Origin: Bacteroidia bacterium
GTDB lineage: Bacteria; Bacteroidota; Bacteroidia; B-17B0; Aurantibacillaceae
Length of the DNA stretch: 64,000 bases
Assembly (NCBI GenBank): GCA_016787785.1
Contig: JAEUTO010000011.1
Span: 434,001-498,000 of the forward strand
Direction: 5' to 3'
Part shown: one piece after another, positions 36,337 to 44,504 of the stretch
How the letters are laid out: every line of letters starts with the position of its first letter
How positions within the stretch are numbered: the first letter of the stretch is position 1
Notes under the pieces: model-generated
Databases searched by the model: none
Seen by the model: the letters and a program-made list of their open reading frames with translations, nothing else
Told to the model about the DNA's origin: nothing
Translations under genes and position numbers: made by a program

Positions 36337-36923
36337 TTTCTTTCTATTTGTTCAACTGGTAATAATTCAAAAAAACTTTTCTTTAATCGTTGTAAACATT
36401 TGTATTTCTGATTTTTTGCATTGTCGGCATTGGTGTAACCAAACTTTTCGGCTATCTCATCCATGCTTAACTTTTGCACGTAAAAATCTTTTATCAACGT
36501 GGCACAGGGTTCTCCAAGTTCTGCAAGACTTTGATTCATTTTTTCAAGTTCCGCTTCTTTGGTCTCGTACACAGTCATATCCTCTGTCACATCTACTACC
36601 TCATTCTCATCATCGTCTTTAAATAAAAAAGTTTTGCTGTTCTTTTTCAATTGCTTTAACCATAAACGTTTTGCAATAGAATAAATATAAGTTTGCAATT
36701 GACAATTTAATTCAAAGCCGGGCTTTTGCACATTTTCATATAAAACAATAATTGTTTCCTGGTAAATGTCTTGCGCCGCTTCTTGTGTGCCGCTGTTGTT
36801 TACAATAAATTTAAGAACGATGTTGTAGTACTTTTTATACAAAACATTTAATACTTCATTATTTCCGGTGCGTAAACCATCAATAAATTGACCTTCGGTA
36901 TACTGCACTTTGCTGCTGGACAT
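36333..36923 (-). CDS. ECF-type RNA polymerase sigma factor
   Basis: A sigma-70-family factor of about 196 residues with regions 2 and 4 only. Region 2 covers FIDGLRTGNNEVLNVLYKKY through AAQDIYQETIIVLYE and LQTYIYSIAKRLWLKQLKK. Region 4 carries CATLIKDFYVQKLSMDEIAE and the helix-turn-helix up to QRLKKSF. I use the ATG at 36923; the TTG at 36959 lies within a TACCTTTG box that resembles its promoter. Its last codon overlaps the anti-sigma-protease gene by four bases, so both are made together. Confidence 0.92.
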   Translation of the reverse strand: MSSSKVQYTEGQFIDGLRTGNNEVLNVLYKKYYNIVLKFIVNNSGTQEAAQDIYQETIIVLYENVQKPGFELNCQLQTYIYSIAKRLWLKQLKKNSKTFLFKDDDENEVVDVTEDMTVYETKEAELEKMNQSLAELGEPCATLIKDFYVQKLSMDEIAEKFGYTNADNAKNQKYKCLQRLKKSFFELLPVEQIERK

Positions 36924-36956
36924 AAACGCCTTGTTTGGATTAATACTGGTATTTGA

Positions 36957-37023
36957 CAAAGGTAACCTTTACCGAGGTTAAATTTTAGATGTTTGACGTA
37001 AAATTTTGGGTAACCTGCCCAAA
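36957..37023 (-). promoter_or_regulatory. Promoter/operator region of the ECF sigma operon
   Basis: TACCTTTG (36957-36964, minus strand) fits the -7 consensus and is part of the perfect inverted repeat AAAGGT-T-ACCTTT. A second inverted repeat, TTTGGG-N7-CCCAAA (37005-37023), encloses GGTAACC. GGTAACC or its complement recurs three times between the sigma gene and the divergent lipoprotein gene. Confidence 0.45.
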
Positions 37024-37151
37024 CATCAAAATTATTCGATTGATTATCAGTAACTTATAAAATTATTTCTAAAATCTTCATTTTTTTTGGGTTACTATTT
37101 CTAAAAAAAGGGATAAATGGGAAATTAACCAACAATTTAAAAAAAACTAAA

Positions 37152-37388
37152 ATGAAAAAAGTATTCTCAATCGTAATGGTAGCTGCTTTAGCTACTGCAT
37201 TTGTTTCTTGTGGTCCTTCAGCTGAAGAAAAAGCTAAAATGGAAGAAAGAGCAAAACAAGTTGCTGATTCAATCGCAGCTGCTATTAGCGAGTCTATGAA
37301 CCAAGTTCCTGCAGAAACTGCTCCAGTTGATTCAACTGCTGCTGCTGCAACTACTGAAACAGCTCCTGCTACAGAAGCAAAACATTAA
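37152..37388 (+). CDS. Small Ala-rich lipoprotein
   Basis: A 78-residue lipoprotein. The signal ends with the lipobox FVSCG (Cys20). The mature part is a short helix (EEKAKMEERAKQVADSIAAAI) followed by a Pro/Ala/Thr-rich tail. Codons are strongly biased to GCT/GTT-type forms, and a strong terminator follows, which together suggest high expression. The next gene is a paralogue. It is divergent from the ECF sigma operon and could be part of its regulon; that is inference. The size and helix recall murein lipoproteins, but no C-terminal Lys anchor of Lpp type is evident. Confidence 0.82.
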   Translation: MKKVFSIVMVAALATAFVSCGPSAEEKAKMEERAKQVADSIAAAISESMNQVPAETAPVDSTAAAATTETAPATEAKH

Positions 37389-37416
37389 TTATTTGTGTTT
37401 AGTTAGTTAGCTGATT

Positions 37417-37446
37417 GGCCTCAAAGCAATGCTTTGGGGCCTTTCT
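37417..37446 (+). terminator. Rho-independent terminator after first small lipoprotein
   Basis: GGCCTCAAAGC and GCTTTGGGGCC form an 11-bp stem with one G-T pair around AAT, followed by a T-rich run. Confidence 0.85.
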
Positions 37447-37487
37447 GTTTTTAACCTTAGTTTAGTTTTAGCCGCTGTTTTATTTCC

Positions 37488-37495
37488 TATCTTTG
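37488..37495 (+). promoter_or_regulatory. Candidate -7 element for second small lipoprotein
   Basis: TATCTTTG matches TAnnTTTG, 19 bases before the ATG at 37515 and downstream of the terminator, so the second lipoprotein has its own promoter. Confidence 0.45.
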
Positions 37496-37514
37496 TAAAC
37501 CAATTTACCTCAAT

Positions 37515-37727
37515 ATGAAAAAAGTTTTTTTATTTGCTAGTTTGATCATTTTAGTATCATTTACATCTTGTGGCCCTGCTGCCGAAAGTCGCGATTCAAT
37601 GATGACAAGAGCAAAACAGGTTCAGGATTCAATTGCTAACTCTATTAAAGCGGCTATTGCTGAAGTTGAAGCAATACCTCCTCCGGTAGTTGCTCCAAAA
37701 GATACAACAAAAACAAAACCTCAATAA
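37515..37727 (+). CDS. Small lipoprotein (paralogue of 37152)
   Basis: A 70-residue lipoprotein with lipobox FTSCG (Cys19). It shares the mature N terminus with its neighbour: CGPxAE, then RAKQVxDSIAxxI in a short helix. It then switches to a Pro-rich stretch (IPPPVVAPKD) and a Lys/Thr tail. The two genes are separated by a terminator and a new promoter, so they can be set to different levels. The function is unknown. The lack of other domains argues for a structural or anchoring part in the outer membrane (inference). Confidence 0.8.
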   Translation: MKKVFLFASLIILVSFTSCGPAAESRDSMMTRAKQVQDSIANSIKAAIAEVEAIPPPVVAPKDTTKTKPQ

Positions 37728-37791
37728 AAATATTTATTTGTTTCAACAAATAAGTTATTCTCTAAGGGAAAATTGCCCTTAAATTTTAATT

Positions 37792-38871
37792 ATGGAAATT
37801 ACAGTTCAAAAAGTTTTAGATGCTTTAAAATATGTTGATGATCCGGATCTTAAAAAAGATCTGGTAACCCTTAACATGATAAAAGATGTTGTGGTTGAGG
37901 GAAAGAATATTGCTTTTACCGTTGTACTTACAACTCCCGCCTGTCCGATGAAGGATATGATACATAATGCCTGCATGAATGCGGTTTTACATTATGTGGA
38001 TAAAGAGGCGAAGGTTAAAATAAACATGACCGCAACCGTTACCTCTAAAAAGGAAAAAGACGAAACAACATTAAAAGATGTAAAAAATATTATTGCCGTT
38101 GCCAGTGGTAAAGGCGGTGTTGGTAAAAGTACCGTTGCCGCCAATTTAGCACTCGGTCTTGCGCGTCAGGGTGCAAAGGTTGGCCTGGTTGATGCAGATA
38201 TTTATGGACCATCGCAACACATTATGTTTGGTGTTGAGCGTGATGCACCCGGCCCCGGCGAATTTAACGGACAAAAGAAAATGGCGCCCGTAGAAAGTTA
38301 CGGTGTAAAAATAAATTCAATTGGTTTTTTGGCAGGCCCGGGGCAGGTAGTTGCACTACGCGGACCAATGGCCAGCAAGGCGCTCTCGCAATTATTTTAT
38401 GATACTGTTTGGGGAGAGTTAGATTATTTAATTGTTGATCTTCCTCCGGGAACAGGTGATATACAAATTAGTTTATGCAGCCAGGTTCCATTAACCGGCG
38501 CCGTAATTGTTTGTACGCCGCAACCCGTGGCGCTTGCAGATGCACGTAAGGGAATTTCATTATTTCAATTGCCTGCGCTAAACGTTCCGATATTAGGATT
38601 GATTGAGAATATGGCCTGGTTTACACCGGCAGAATTGCCTGAAAACAAGTATTATATTTTTGGAAAAGACGGCGTTAAAGATCTTGCTGAAGAACTGCAG
38701 ATGCCGTTGTTAGGACAAATACCTTTGGTACAAAGTGTGCGCGAAGCTGCTGACGCCGGTCGTCCAGCGGTTATGCAGGAAAACACGCCACAGGCTATAA
38801 CGTTTATGGAATTGGCGCAAAATGTGGCGCAGCAAGTTGCAATTCTAAACGCAAATACGGTTATGGTTTAA
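37792..38871 (+). CDS. mrp: Mrp/NBP35-type ATPase (iron-sulfur carrier family)
   Basis: A 359-residue P-loop ATPase of the Mrp/ApbC family that loads iron-sulfur clusters on targets. The N-terminal MIP18-like domain (about 1-85) has DDPDLKKDLVTLNMIKDV and TTPACPMKDMI. The ATPase domain follows, with the deviant Walker A SGKGGVGKST (about 104-113), DADIYGPSQH, DYLIVDLPPGTGD and ENMAWFTPAELPENKYYIFG. In E. coli ApbC the region after ENM holds a CxxC pair; here it is absent, as I recall for many Bacteroidota homologues. Its stop overlaps the convergent gene by 11 bases. Confidence 0.93.
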   Translation: MEITVQKVLDALKYVDDPDLKKDLVTLNMIKDVVVEGKNIAFTVVLTTPACPMKDMIHNACMNAVLHYVDKEAKVKINMTATVTSKKEKDETTLKDVKNIIAVASGKGGVGKSTVAANLALGLARQGAKVGLVDADIYGPSQHIMFGVERDAPGPGEFNGQKKMAPVESYGVKINSIGFLAGPGQVVALRGPMASKALSQLFYDTVWGELDYLIVDLPPGTGDIQISLCSQVPLTGAVIVCTPQPVALADARKGISLFQLPALNVPILGLIENMAWFTPAELPENKYYIFGKDGVKDLAEELQMPLLGQIPLVQSVREAADAGRPAVMQENTPQAITFMELAQNVAQQVAILNANTVMV

Positions 38872-39589
38872 CCGCTTTTTGTTTATCGCGAACCTCTTTT
38901 TTATAATTGAACCTGAAAACAAGACCACCTTGAACAATAGCCCCTTTCTCGTAACCCAACTCAAAATTTAATCCAATAAACGGGTTGAAATAGTGCCTGT
39001 AACCAATGCTTGGCGCAAAATAAAAACCACCCGGTAAGGATAGGTCGTAGGCTAAACCTTTATTAAAGATGCCAACAAATCTGCCTGCATCAGTACTACT
39101 AAAATCTATTGTTAATTGATTCTTCGTAAAACCAAGGCCCAAGGCTAAATAAAAATCATTTTTATAACTCTCTAACGGAAAATTAAAAACAGGACGGATA
39201 CCAAAAGAAGAACTCGCGATCTTAATTTTATAAATATCAACGCTGTCTTCATATATTGAGCCGTAACTTATATTTTGGGCGTTGTAATGATCTTCTACAT
39301 CAAAACTTAAGCTCCAGTATGAATAATTTAAACCCAGCGTAAAGTTCTTATCCAGAGCAAGACCCGCTTTTAAAGAGATGGGGTTGATGCCTTTGATAGA
39401 CGAGATCTCAATTATTCCGTCAAAATTCTCTTTAAAAATATTACTGTTGGTGGCTAGTTTTACAATGCCTTTAAATAAGTGGGGCGCACCAATATTTGCA
39501 TTTAAAGTAATATCTCCTTTGTTAACGGATTGCGACTTGCCGCAAAGCGTAACTAAACACAAAAAAAAGACCGCAAAACTTGTTTTCAT
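38861..39589 (-). CDS. Outer-membrane beta-barrel protein, hypothetical
   Basis: A 242-residue protein with a signal peptide ending CGKSQ. The mature part alternates amphipathic strands (GLNYSYWSLSFDV, FYLALGLGFTKNQLTIDF) and ends in Phe-rich strands near GGLVFRFNYK, so an 8-10-strand barrel is likely. It lies four bases downstream of the threonine dehydrogenase gene on the same strand and overlaps mrp tail-to-tail. The function is unknown. Confidence 0.78.
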   Translation of the reverse strand: MKTSFAVFFLCLVTLCGKSQSVNKGDITLNANIGAPHLFKGIVKLATNSNIFKENFDGIIEISSIKGINPISLKAGLALDKNFTLGLNYSYWSLSFDVEDHYNAQNISYGSIYEDSVDIYKIKIASSSFGIRPVFNFPLESYKNDFYLALGLGFTKNQLTIDFSSTDAGRFVGIFNKGLAYDLSLPGGFYFAPSIGYRHYFNPFIGLNFELGYEKGAIVQGGLVFRFNYKKEVRDKQKAVKP

Positions 39590-39592
39590 CTA

Positions 39593-40549
39593 TTAAGCGG
39601 GCTTTAAACTTTTAAGATTTACCAACATATTCTCTACCAGTTTTGGCAGATCGTAATGTTCCTTCCAACCCCAGTCTTTACGGGCCTCTTCATCGTTAAT
39701 GCTTTTTGGCCAACTATCAGCAATAGCTTGTCTGAAATCGGGTTTGTATGTGATCGTAAAATCAGGAATGTGTTTTTTTATTTCTGCTGCAATATCTTTT
39801 GGACTAAAACTAATGCCCGATAAATTATAAGCGCCGCGAATTTTAATGTTTTCTGAAGGCGCATGCATAATTTCGATAGTTGCACGAATAGCGTCTTCCA
39901 TATGCATCATAGGTAAAGCGGTATGCTCACTTAAAAAACTTTCGTAGCTGCCCTTTTTTAATGCTTCGTGAAAGATATGAACCGCGTAATCTGTAGTGCC
40001 CCCGCCAGGAGCGCTTTTCCAGCCTATTAGTCCCGGGTAACGAATACTTCTCGTGTCAACACCATGTTTTTTAAAGTACCACTCGCACCAGCGCTCGCCG
40101 GCTTGTTTGCTAATACCATAAATGGTTGATGGCTCCATAACTGTATATTGCGGTGTGTTTTCGCGCGGCGTTGTAGGCCCAAAAACTGCAATAGAACTTG
40201 GCCAGTATATTTGTTTTATGTGTTTTTCTTTTCCAAGATCTAAAACATGAAACAGACTTTCCATATTTAATTTCCAGGCAAACATAGGGTTTTGCTCGCC
40301 GGTAGCAGAAAGCATAGCGGCTAAATGATAAACATGTGTAATACCGTGTTTTTTAACGATCTCAAAAAGTGCTTTACCATCAAGAGCGTCTAATACTTCA
40401 AAAGGATTTTCGCTGGCAGCTAACGGCGCTTTTAAGTCAGAGGGAACAACATTTTTATGACCATAAATTTTAGACAGTTCGGCCGTTAATTCAACGCCAA
40501 TTTGCCCGCCGGCACCAATAATTAATACTTTTTCGTTCTTCGTCGCCAT
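39593..40549 (-). CDS. L-threonine 3-dehydrogenase, SDR type
   Basis: NAD-dependent short-chain dehydrogenase/epimerase-fold enzyme of about 318 residues. The Rossmann motif is IIGAGGQIG; the catalytic Tyr-Lys pair lies in IYGISKQAGERWCEWYF, and the Ser region is PSSIAVFGPTTP. These segments match the short-chain threonine dehydrogenases known from flavobacteria, which oxidise threonine to 2-amino-3-oxobutyrate; an epimerase role cannot be excluded. The ATG at 40549 is chosen over a TTG two codons earlier. It is divergent from trhO. Confidence 0.88.
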   Translation of the reverse strand: MATKNEKVLIIGAGGQIGVELTAELSKIYGHKNVVPSDLKAPLAASENPFEVLDALDGKALFEIVKKHGITHVYHLAAMLSATGEQNPMFAWKLNMESLFHVLDLGKEKHIKQIYWPSSIAVFGPTTPRENTPQYTVMEPSTIYGISKQAGERWCEWYFKKHGVDTRSIRYPGLIGWKSAPGGGTTDYAVHIFHEALKKGSYESFLSEHTALPMMHMEDAIRATIEIMHAPSENIKIRGAYNLSGISFSPKDIAAEIKKHIPDFTITYKPDFRQAIADSWPKSINDEEARKDWGWKEHYDLPKLVENMLVNLKSLKPA

Positions 40550-40699
40550 GATCAATATCAGTTAAATGTTTACAAACAATTTTGTATCTTTACAAACGTA
40601 ATTATAATTTTTGAAACTGCCTACAATGTACGCTGTACAAAGTATAAAGCCAAAAATAAATTACAAATGATAATATAAACTGCAATTATTTTTATCGTT

Positions 40700-41770
40700 A
40701 TGGCCTTATTGGTAAACCGAGAAAACAAAGACGTTTTAAAACAACGTTTAAAAGAAGAGAACATTGAGCGTAAAACAATTTCGTTTTACCGTTATGTTAC
40801 AATCCCCAACCCACAAGAGTTAAGAGATGAGCTTTTTAAGACCTGGAGCAGCTGGAACTGCTTTGGCAGGATCTATATTGCCCACGAAGGCATTAATGCT
40901 CAGATGAGTGTTCCTTCCGGGCGCTGGGATGAGTTTGTTAAGTATGTTTATAGCTTAGCATATTTTAAAGATGTGCCTTTTAAACACGCGGTGGATGGCA
41001 ACGGAAAATCGTTTTACAAACTGGTAATTAAAGTAAAAGAAAAAATTGTTTCTGACGGAATAAACGATCCAAAGTTTGACCCGGCAAAAACCGGAACTTA
41101 CCTAAATGCGGTGGAGTTTAATAAGGCATTGGAAGATCCAAATACCATTGTTGTTGATATGCGCAACCATTACGAAAGTGAAGTGGGTAGATTTGAAGGG
41201 GCGTTTACGCCTGATGCAGATACGTTTAGAGAAGAATTACCCCTGGTAATTGACCATTTGAGTGGACAAGAAGACAAAAAGATATTGATGTATTGTACTG
41301 GCGGCATACGTTGCGAAAAGGCAAGCGCCTATTTTAAATATAAGGGTTTTAAAGACGTTAATCATCTGCATGGCGGCATTATTCAATATGCAAAAGAAGT
41401 AAAAGAACAAGGCATTGAAAGCAAATTTAAAGGCATAAACTTTGTGTTTGACGAGAGAATAGGTGAGCGAGTTACCGATGATATTTTAAGTGAATGCCAT
41501 CAATGCGGCAAGCCTTGCGATACACACGTGAATTGTAAAAACGACGATTGCCATTTATTATTTATTCAGTGCGCGGATTGTGCAGAAAAAATGAAAGGCT
41601 GCTGTACACCTGAATGTGTTACCATTGCTGCTTTGCCTATTGAGGAACAGCGGGCTTTGCGAAAAGGAAGGGTGAAAAACGGGCCAGAGTGTTTGGCTGT
41701 TTATAAAAGCAGGTTAAGACCAAATCTTAAAGAGATTATAAAAAATAATTTATCTTTAAAGAATATTTAA
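40700..41770 (+). CDS. trhO: tRNA uridine(34) hydroxylase (rhodanese-like)
   Basis: A 356-residue member of the YceA/TrhO family, which makes 5-hydroxyuridine at wobble position 34 of tRNA. The N-terminal domain shows FGRIYIAHEGINAQMS. A rhodanese domain (about 130-235) carries VVDMRNHYESEVGRFEGA and the active-site Cys199 in MYCTGGIRCEKAS. A Cys-rich C-terminal segment (CHQCGKPCDTHVNC and further CxxC pairs) is usual for the longer members and probably binds zinc. It precedes a small lipoprotein gene by nine bases. Confidence 0.94.
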   Translation: MALLVNRENKDVLKQRLKEENIERKTISFYRYVTIPNPQELRDELFKTWSSWNCFGRIYIAHEGINAQMSVPSGRWDEFVKYVYSLAYFKDVPFKHAVDGNGKSFYKLVIKVKEKIVSDGINDPKFDPAKTGTYLNAVEFNKALEDPNTIVVDMRNHYESEVGRFEGAFTPDADTFREELPLVIDHLSGQEDKKILMYCTGGIRCEKASAYFKYKGFKDVNHLHGGIIQYAKEVKEQGIESKFKGINFVFDERIGERVTDDILSECHQCGKPCDTHVNCKNDDCHLLFIQCADCAEKMKGCCTPECVTIAALPIEEQRALRKGRVKNGPECLAVYKSRLRPNLKEIIKNNLSLKNI

Positions 41771-41779
41771 GTTAAGAGT

Positions 41780-42304
41780 ATGAAAAAAATTCTTGGAGCA
41801 TTAATTATTCTATCATTGGTAACACTTAATCTTTCATGTAAAAAAGACAAGCCAACAGAATTTGACATTGATTACACAAGCACGCTTACAATTCCTTCAA
41901 CAAGCATTACTATTAATGTGCCAGCAGATTTTGACAGCCCGGAGATCCCAACAAATTCTAAAGATAAATTTACCTCCGAAAAAACGGTTCAAAATTTGGT
42001 TGACGAAATTAAGCTTAGTAAGTTCGACCTTTCGGTTGCTAACGGTAATTTAAATTTTTTAAAATCACTTAGCATATATTTAAAAACAAGCGGCCTGGGC
42101 GATATTTTAATTGCATCCAAAACATCCATTCCCCAGGGCGTTTCATCTCTTGCAATGGATCTGCAGGATATAAATATTAAAGAATATATTTTTAAAGATA
42201 AGATACAGTTCAGGGTTACCGTTACCATTCAAACCGGTTTGGCGGCAACGCAACAATTAAAAATGGACCAAACGGTTCATGTAAAAGCGAAACTGGTTAA
42301 ATAA
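41780..42304 (+). CDS. Hypothetical lipoprotein
   Basis: A 174-residue lipoprotein with lipobox LNLSC (Cys20) followed by Lys-Lys. The mature part is mostly beta: TLTIPSTSITINV, LSVANGNLNFLKSLSIYL and FRVTVTIQTGLAATQQLKM. Such folds resemble Bacteroidota lipoproteins of the LEA/immunoglobulin-like kind, but I cannot assign a family. It is sandwiched between trhO and hmgA with short gaps, so it is probably in their operon. Confidence 0.72.
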   Translation: MKKILGALIILSLVTLNLSCKKDKPTEFDIDYTSTLTIPSTSITINVPADFDSPEIPTNSKDKFTSEKTVQNLVDEIKLSKFDLSVANGNLNFLKSLSIYLKTSGLGDILIASKTSIPQGVSSLAMDLQDINIKEYIFKDKIQFRVTVTIQTGLAATQQLKMDQTVHVKAKLVK

Positions 42305-42319
42305 TTTAAAACAAAAAAG

Positions 42320-43477
42320 ATGCCGATCTATCATAAACTAGGAAAAATTCCACCAAAGCGTCACACCATTTTCAAAAGCGAAAAAGGAGATCATTATTAC
42401 GAACAGCTGTTTGGAACCGAAGGTTTTAGCGGCATGGACTCTTTGTTGTACCACACACACAGGCCAACACAGGTAAAAGAAATTTTAAAGAGTTATTCTG
42501 TTGAACCAAAAATTGCAATAGGCAAGAATATTAAGGCGTTATTACTTAAAGGATTTGAAATAAAACCAGTAGCAGATTATTTAGAAAGCAGAAAGACCCT
42601 TTTGATAAATAGCGATTGCGCTATTGGCTTGGCGGCTCCAACAAAAAGTCAGACAGAATATTTTTACAAAAACGCCGATGCTGATGAAATGCTTTTTATT
42701 CATAAAGGTAAGGGCACGTTAAAAACCTTTATGGGGAACATTCCCTTTGAGTATGGTGATTACTTAATTATTCCGCGTGGAATGATCTACCAAATGCATT
42801 TTGAGACCACCGACAACCGCTTATTGTTCTGCGAAAGCAAATCGCCTTACTACACACCAAAACGCTATAAGAACTCACAGGGACAATTATTAGAGCACTC
42901 ACCTTTTTGTGAGCGCGATTATAAATTACCTACGGAGTTGGAGGTTCATGATGAAAAAGGCGACTTTATAATTAAAACAAAAAAAGAAGGCATGATGCAC
43001 GAAATTGTTTATGCCACACACCCTTTTGATGTTGTTGGATGGGACGGTTATAATTTTCCTTGGGGCTTTTCTATTCATAATTTTGAACCTATTACAGGGC
43101 GTGTACACCAACCGCCACCAGTACACCAAACATTTGAAACAAATAGTTTTGTAGTGTGCAGTTTTTGTCCTCGGGTTTATGATTATCACCCTTTGGCAAT
43201 TCCGGCGCCATATAATCATAGCAATATTGATAGTGATGAAGTATTGTATTATGTTGATGGCGATTTTATGAGTCGCAATAATATTGAACAAGGTCATATT
43301 ACTTTACATCCTAAAGGCATTCCACACGGCCCGGCGCCAGGGGCAATGGAGCGTAGTATTGGCCAAAAAGAAACACAAGAGTTAGCTGTAATGATCGATA
43401 CATTTAGACCATTAATGGTAACTGAGGAAGCGATAGCAATTGATGATGGGAAATATTATAAGAGCTGGGTGGAGTAA
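42320..43477 (+). CDS. hmgA: Homogentisate 1,2-dioxygenase
   Basis: Opens the ring of homogentisate in tyrosine and phenylalanine breakdown; iron enzyme of about 385 residues, somewhat shorter than the usual 430. Landmarks are YYEQLFGTEGFSGMDSLLYH, FEYGDYLIIPRGMIYQM, YNFPWGFSIHNFEPITGRVH, PPPVHQTFETNSFV with the His and Glu metal-ligand region, and LHPKGIPHGPAPGAMERS. No other gene of the pathway is next to it. It converges with trpS with no gap. Confidence 0.95.
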   Translation: MPIYHKLGKIPPKRHTIFKSEKGDHYYEQLFGTEGFSGMDSLLYHTHRPTQVKEILKSYSVEPKIAIGKNIKALLLKGFEIKPVADYLESRKTLLINSDCAIGLAAPTKSQTEYFYKNADADEMLFIHKGKGTLKTFMGNIPFEYGDYLIIPRGMIYQMHFETTDNRLLFCESKSPYYTPKRYKNSQGQLLEHSPFCERDYKLPTELEVHDEKGDFIIKTKKEGMMHEIVYATHPFDVVGWDGYNFPWGFSIHNFEPITGRVHQPPPVHQTFETNSFVVCSFCPRVYDYHPLAIPAPYNHSNIDSDEVLYYVDGDFMSRNNIEQGHITLHPKGIPHGPAPGAMERSIGQKETQELAVMIDTFRPLMVTEEAIAIDDGKYYKSWVE

Positions 43478-44452
43478 TTAATTATACCCAAGCACTTCTC
43501 TTACCTGTTTTAACTTTTCGTTCGCCATTTTGCTGGCTTTTGCTTCGCCAATGCCCAATTCTTTTTCTAAAATATCTGTATTGGCCATTAAACGATCGTA
43601 AGTTACACGTTGCTCTTTAAATTTATCAAGTATTAATTCTAATAATGCTGTTTTTGCATGGCCGTAACCAAAATTGCCTTTAAGATAGTTTTGTCGAAGT
43701 GCTTCGGTTTGGGCTTCGCTTCCTAATAGCTTATATAATTTAAATACATTGTCTGTATTTGGATCTTTTGGCTCTTCCAAAGCCTTGCTATCAGTTACAA
43801 TGCTCATCACCACTTTTTTTAGTTCTTTTTCAGGTAAAAAAATGTTTATAAAGTTGTTGTATGACTTGCTCATTTTTTGCCCATCAATTCCCGGAACGAT
43901 CATTACCCTTTCATCTATTTTACCTTCCGGTATAATAAAAACTTCTTGCCCGATCTTATGATTAAAGGCTTTTGCAATATCGGCGGTGATCTCTAAATGT
44001 TGCATTTGATCTTTGCCAACCGGAACGTATTTAGCATCATATAATAAAATATCTGCTGCCATTAATACCGGGTAAATAAATACACCCGCATTTACCTCGC
44101 TTAAGCGATTCATCCTGTCTTTAAACGAATGCGCGTTAGCAAGCATTGGATAAGGTGTAAAACAATTTAAATACCAGGTAAGCTCTGTAACCTGAGGTAT
44201 GCGGCTCTGGCGGTAGAATATGGTATTATTGGGGTCTAAACCAAACGCTAACCAGGTGGCCGCAACCGCGTGCGTACATTGTTTTATGAAAGCCGCATCT
44301 TTTATAGCCGTTAGCGTGTGCATGTCTGCAATAAAAAAAAGACTATCATTTTTTGCATCACGGCTTAATTCAATAGCCGGTAAAATAGCACCAAGTAAAT
44401 TACCAAGGTGCGGAACGTTAGTTGCTTGTATGCCTGTTAAAATGCGTGCCAT
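43478..44452 (-). CDS. trpS: Tryptophanyl-tRNA synthetase
   Basis: Class I synthetase of 324 residues. The HIGH-like motif is NVPHLGNLLGAI and the KMSKS loop is GQKMSKSYNN. Others are FIADMHTLTAI, VYPVLMAADILLYDAKYVPVGKDQ (shown here in parts: AADILLYDA, PVGKDQMQHLE) and TPYPMLANAHSFKD. The N terminus MARILTGIQATN is typical. The start lies 10 bases after a TACATTTG promoter box. Confidence 0.97.
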   Translation of the reverse strand: MARILTGIQATNVPHLGNLLGAILPAIELSRDAKNDSLFFIADMHTLTAIKDAAFIKQCTHAVAATWLAFGLDPNNTIFYRQSRIPQVTELTWYLNCFTPYPMLANAHSFKDRMNRLSEVNAGVFIYPVLMAADILLYDAKYVPVGKDQMQHLEITADIAKAFNHKIGQEVFIIPEGKIDERVMIVPGIDGQKMSKSYNNFINIFLPEKELKKVVMSIVTDSKALEEPKDPNTDNVFKLYKLLGSEAQTEALRQNYLKGNFGYGHAKTALLELILDKFKEQRVTYDRLMANTDILEKELGIGEAKASKMANEKLKQVREVLGYN

Positions 44453-44462
44453 AATTGTATTA

Positions 44463-44470
44463 CAAATGTA
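44463..44470 (-). promoter_or_regulatory. Candidate -7 element for trpS
   Basis: TACATTTG on the minus strand matches TAnnTTTG and ends 10 bases before the trpS ATG, leaving room for only a very short leader. Confidence 0.5.
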
Positions 44471-44504
44471 ATATTTTTAATGGTTGAAAAGAGAAGAATA
44501 TTTT

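Noticed and set aside
40620-40645. TGTAC-GCT-GTACA operator between threonine dehydrogenase and trhO
   Set aside because: It is a 5-bp inverted repeat in a short A+T-rich gap, too weak to claim without comparison.
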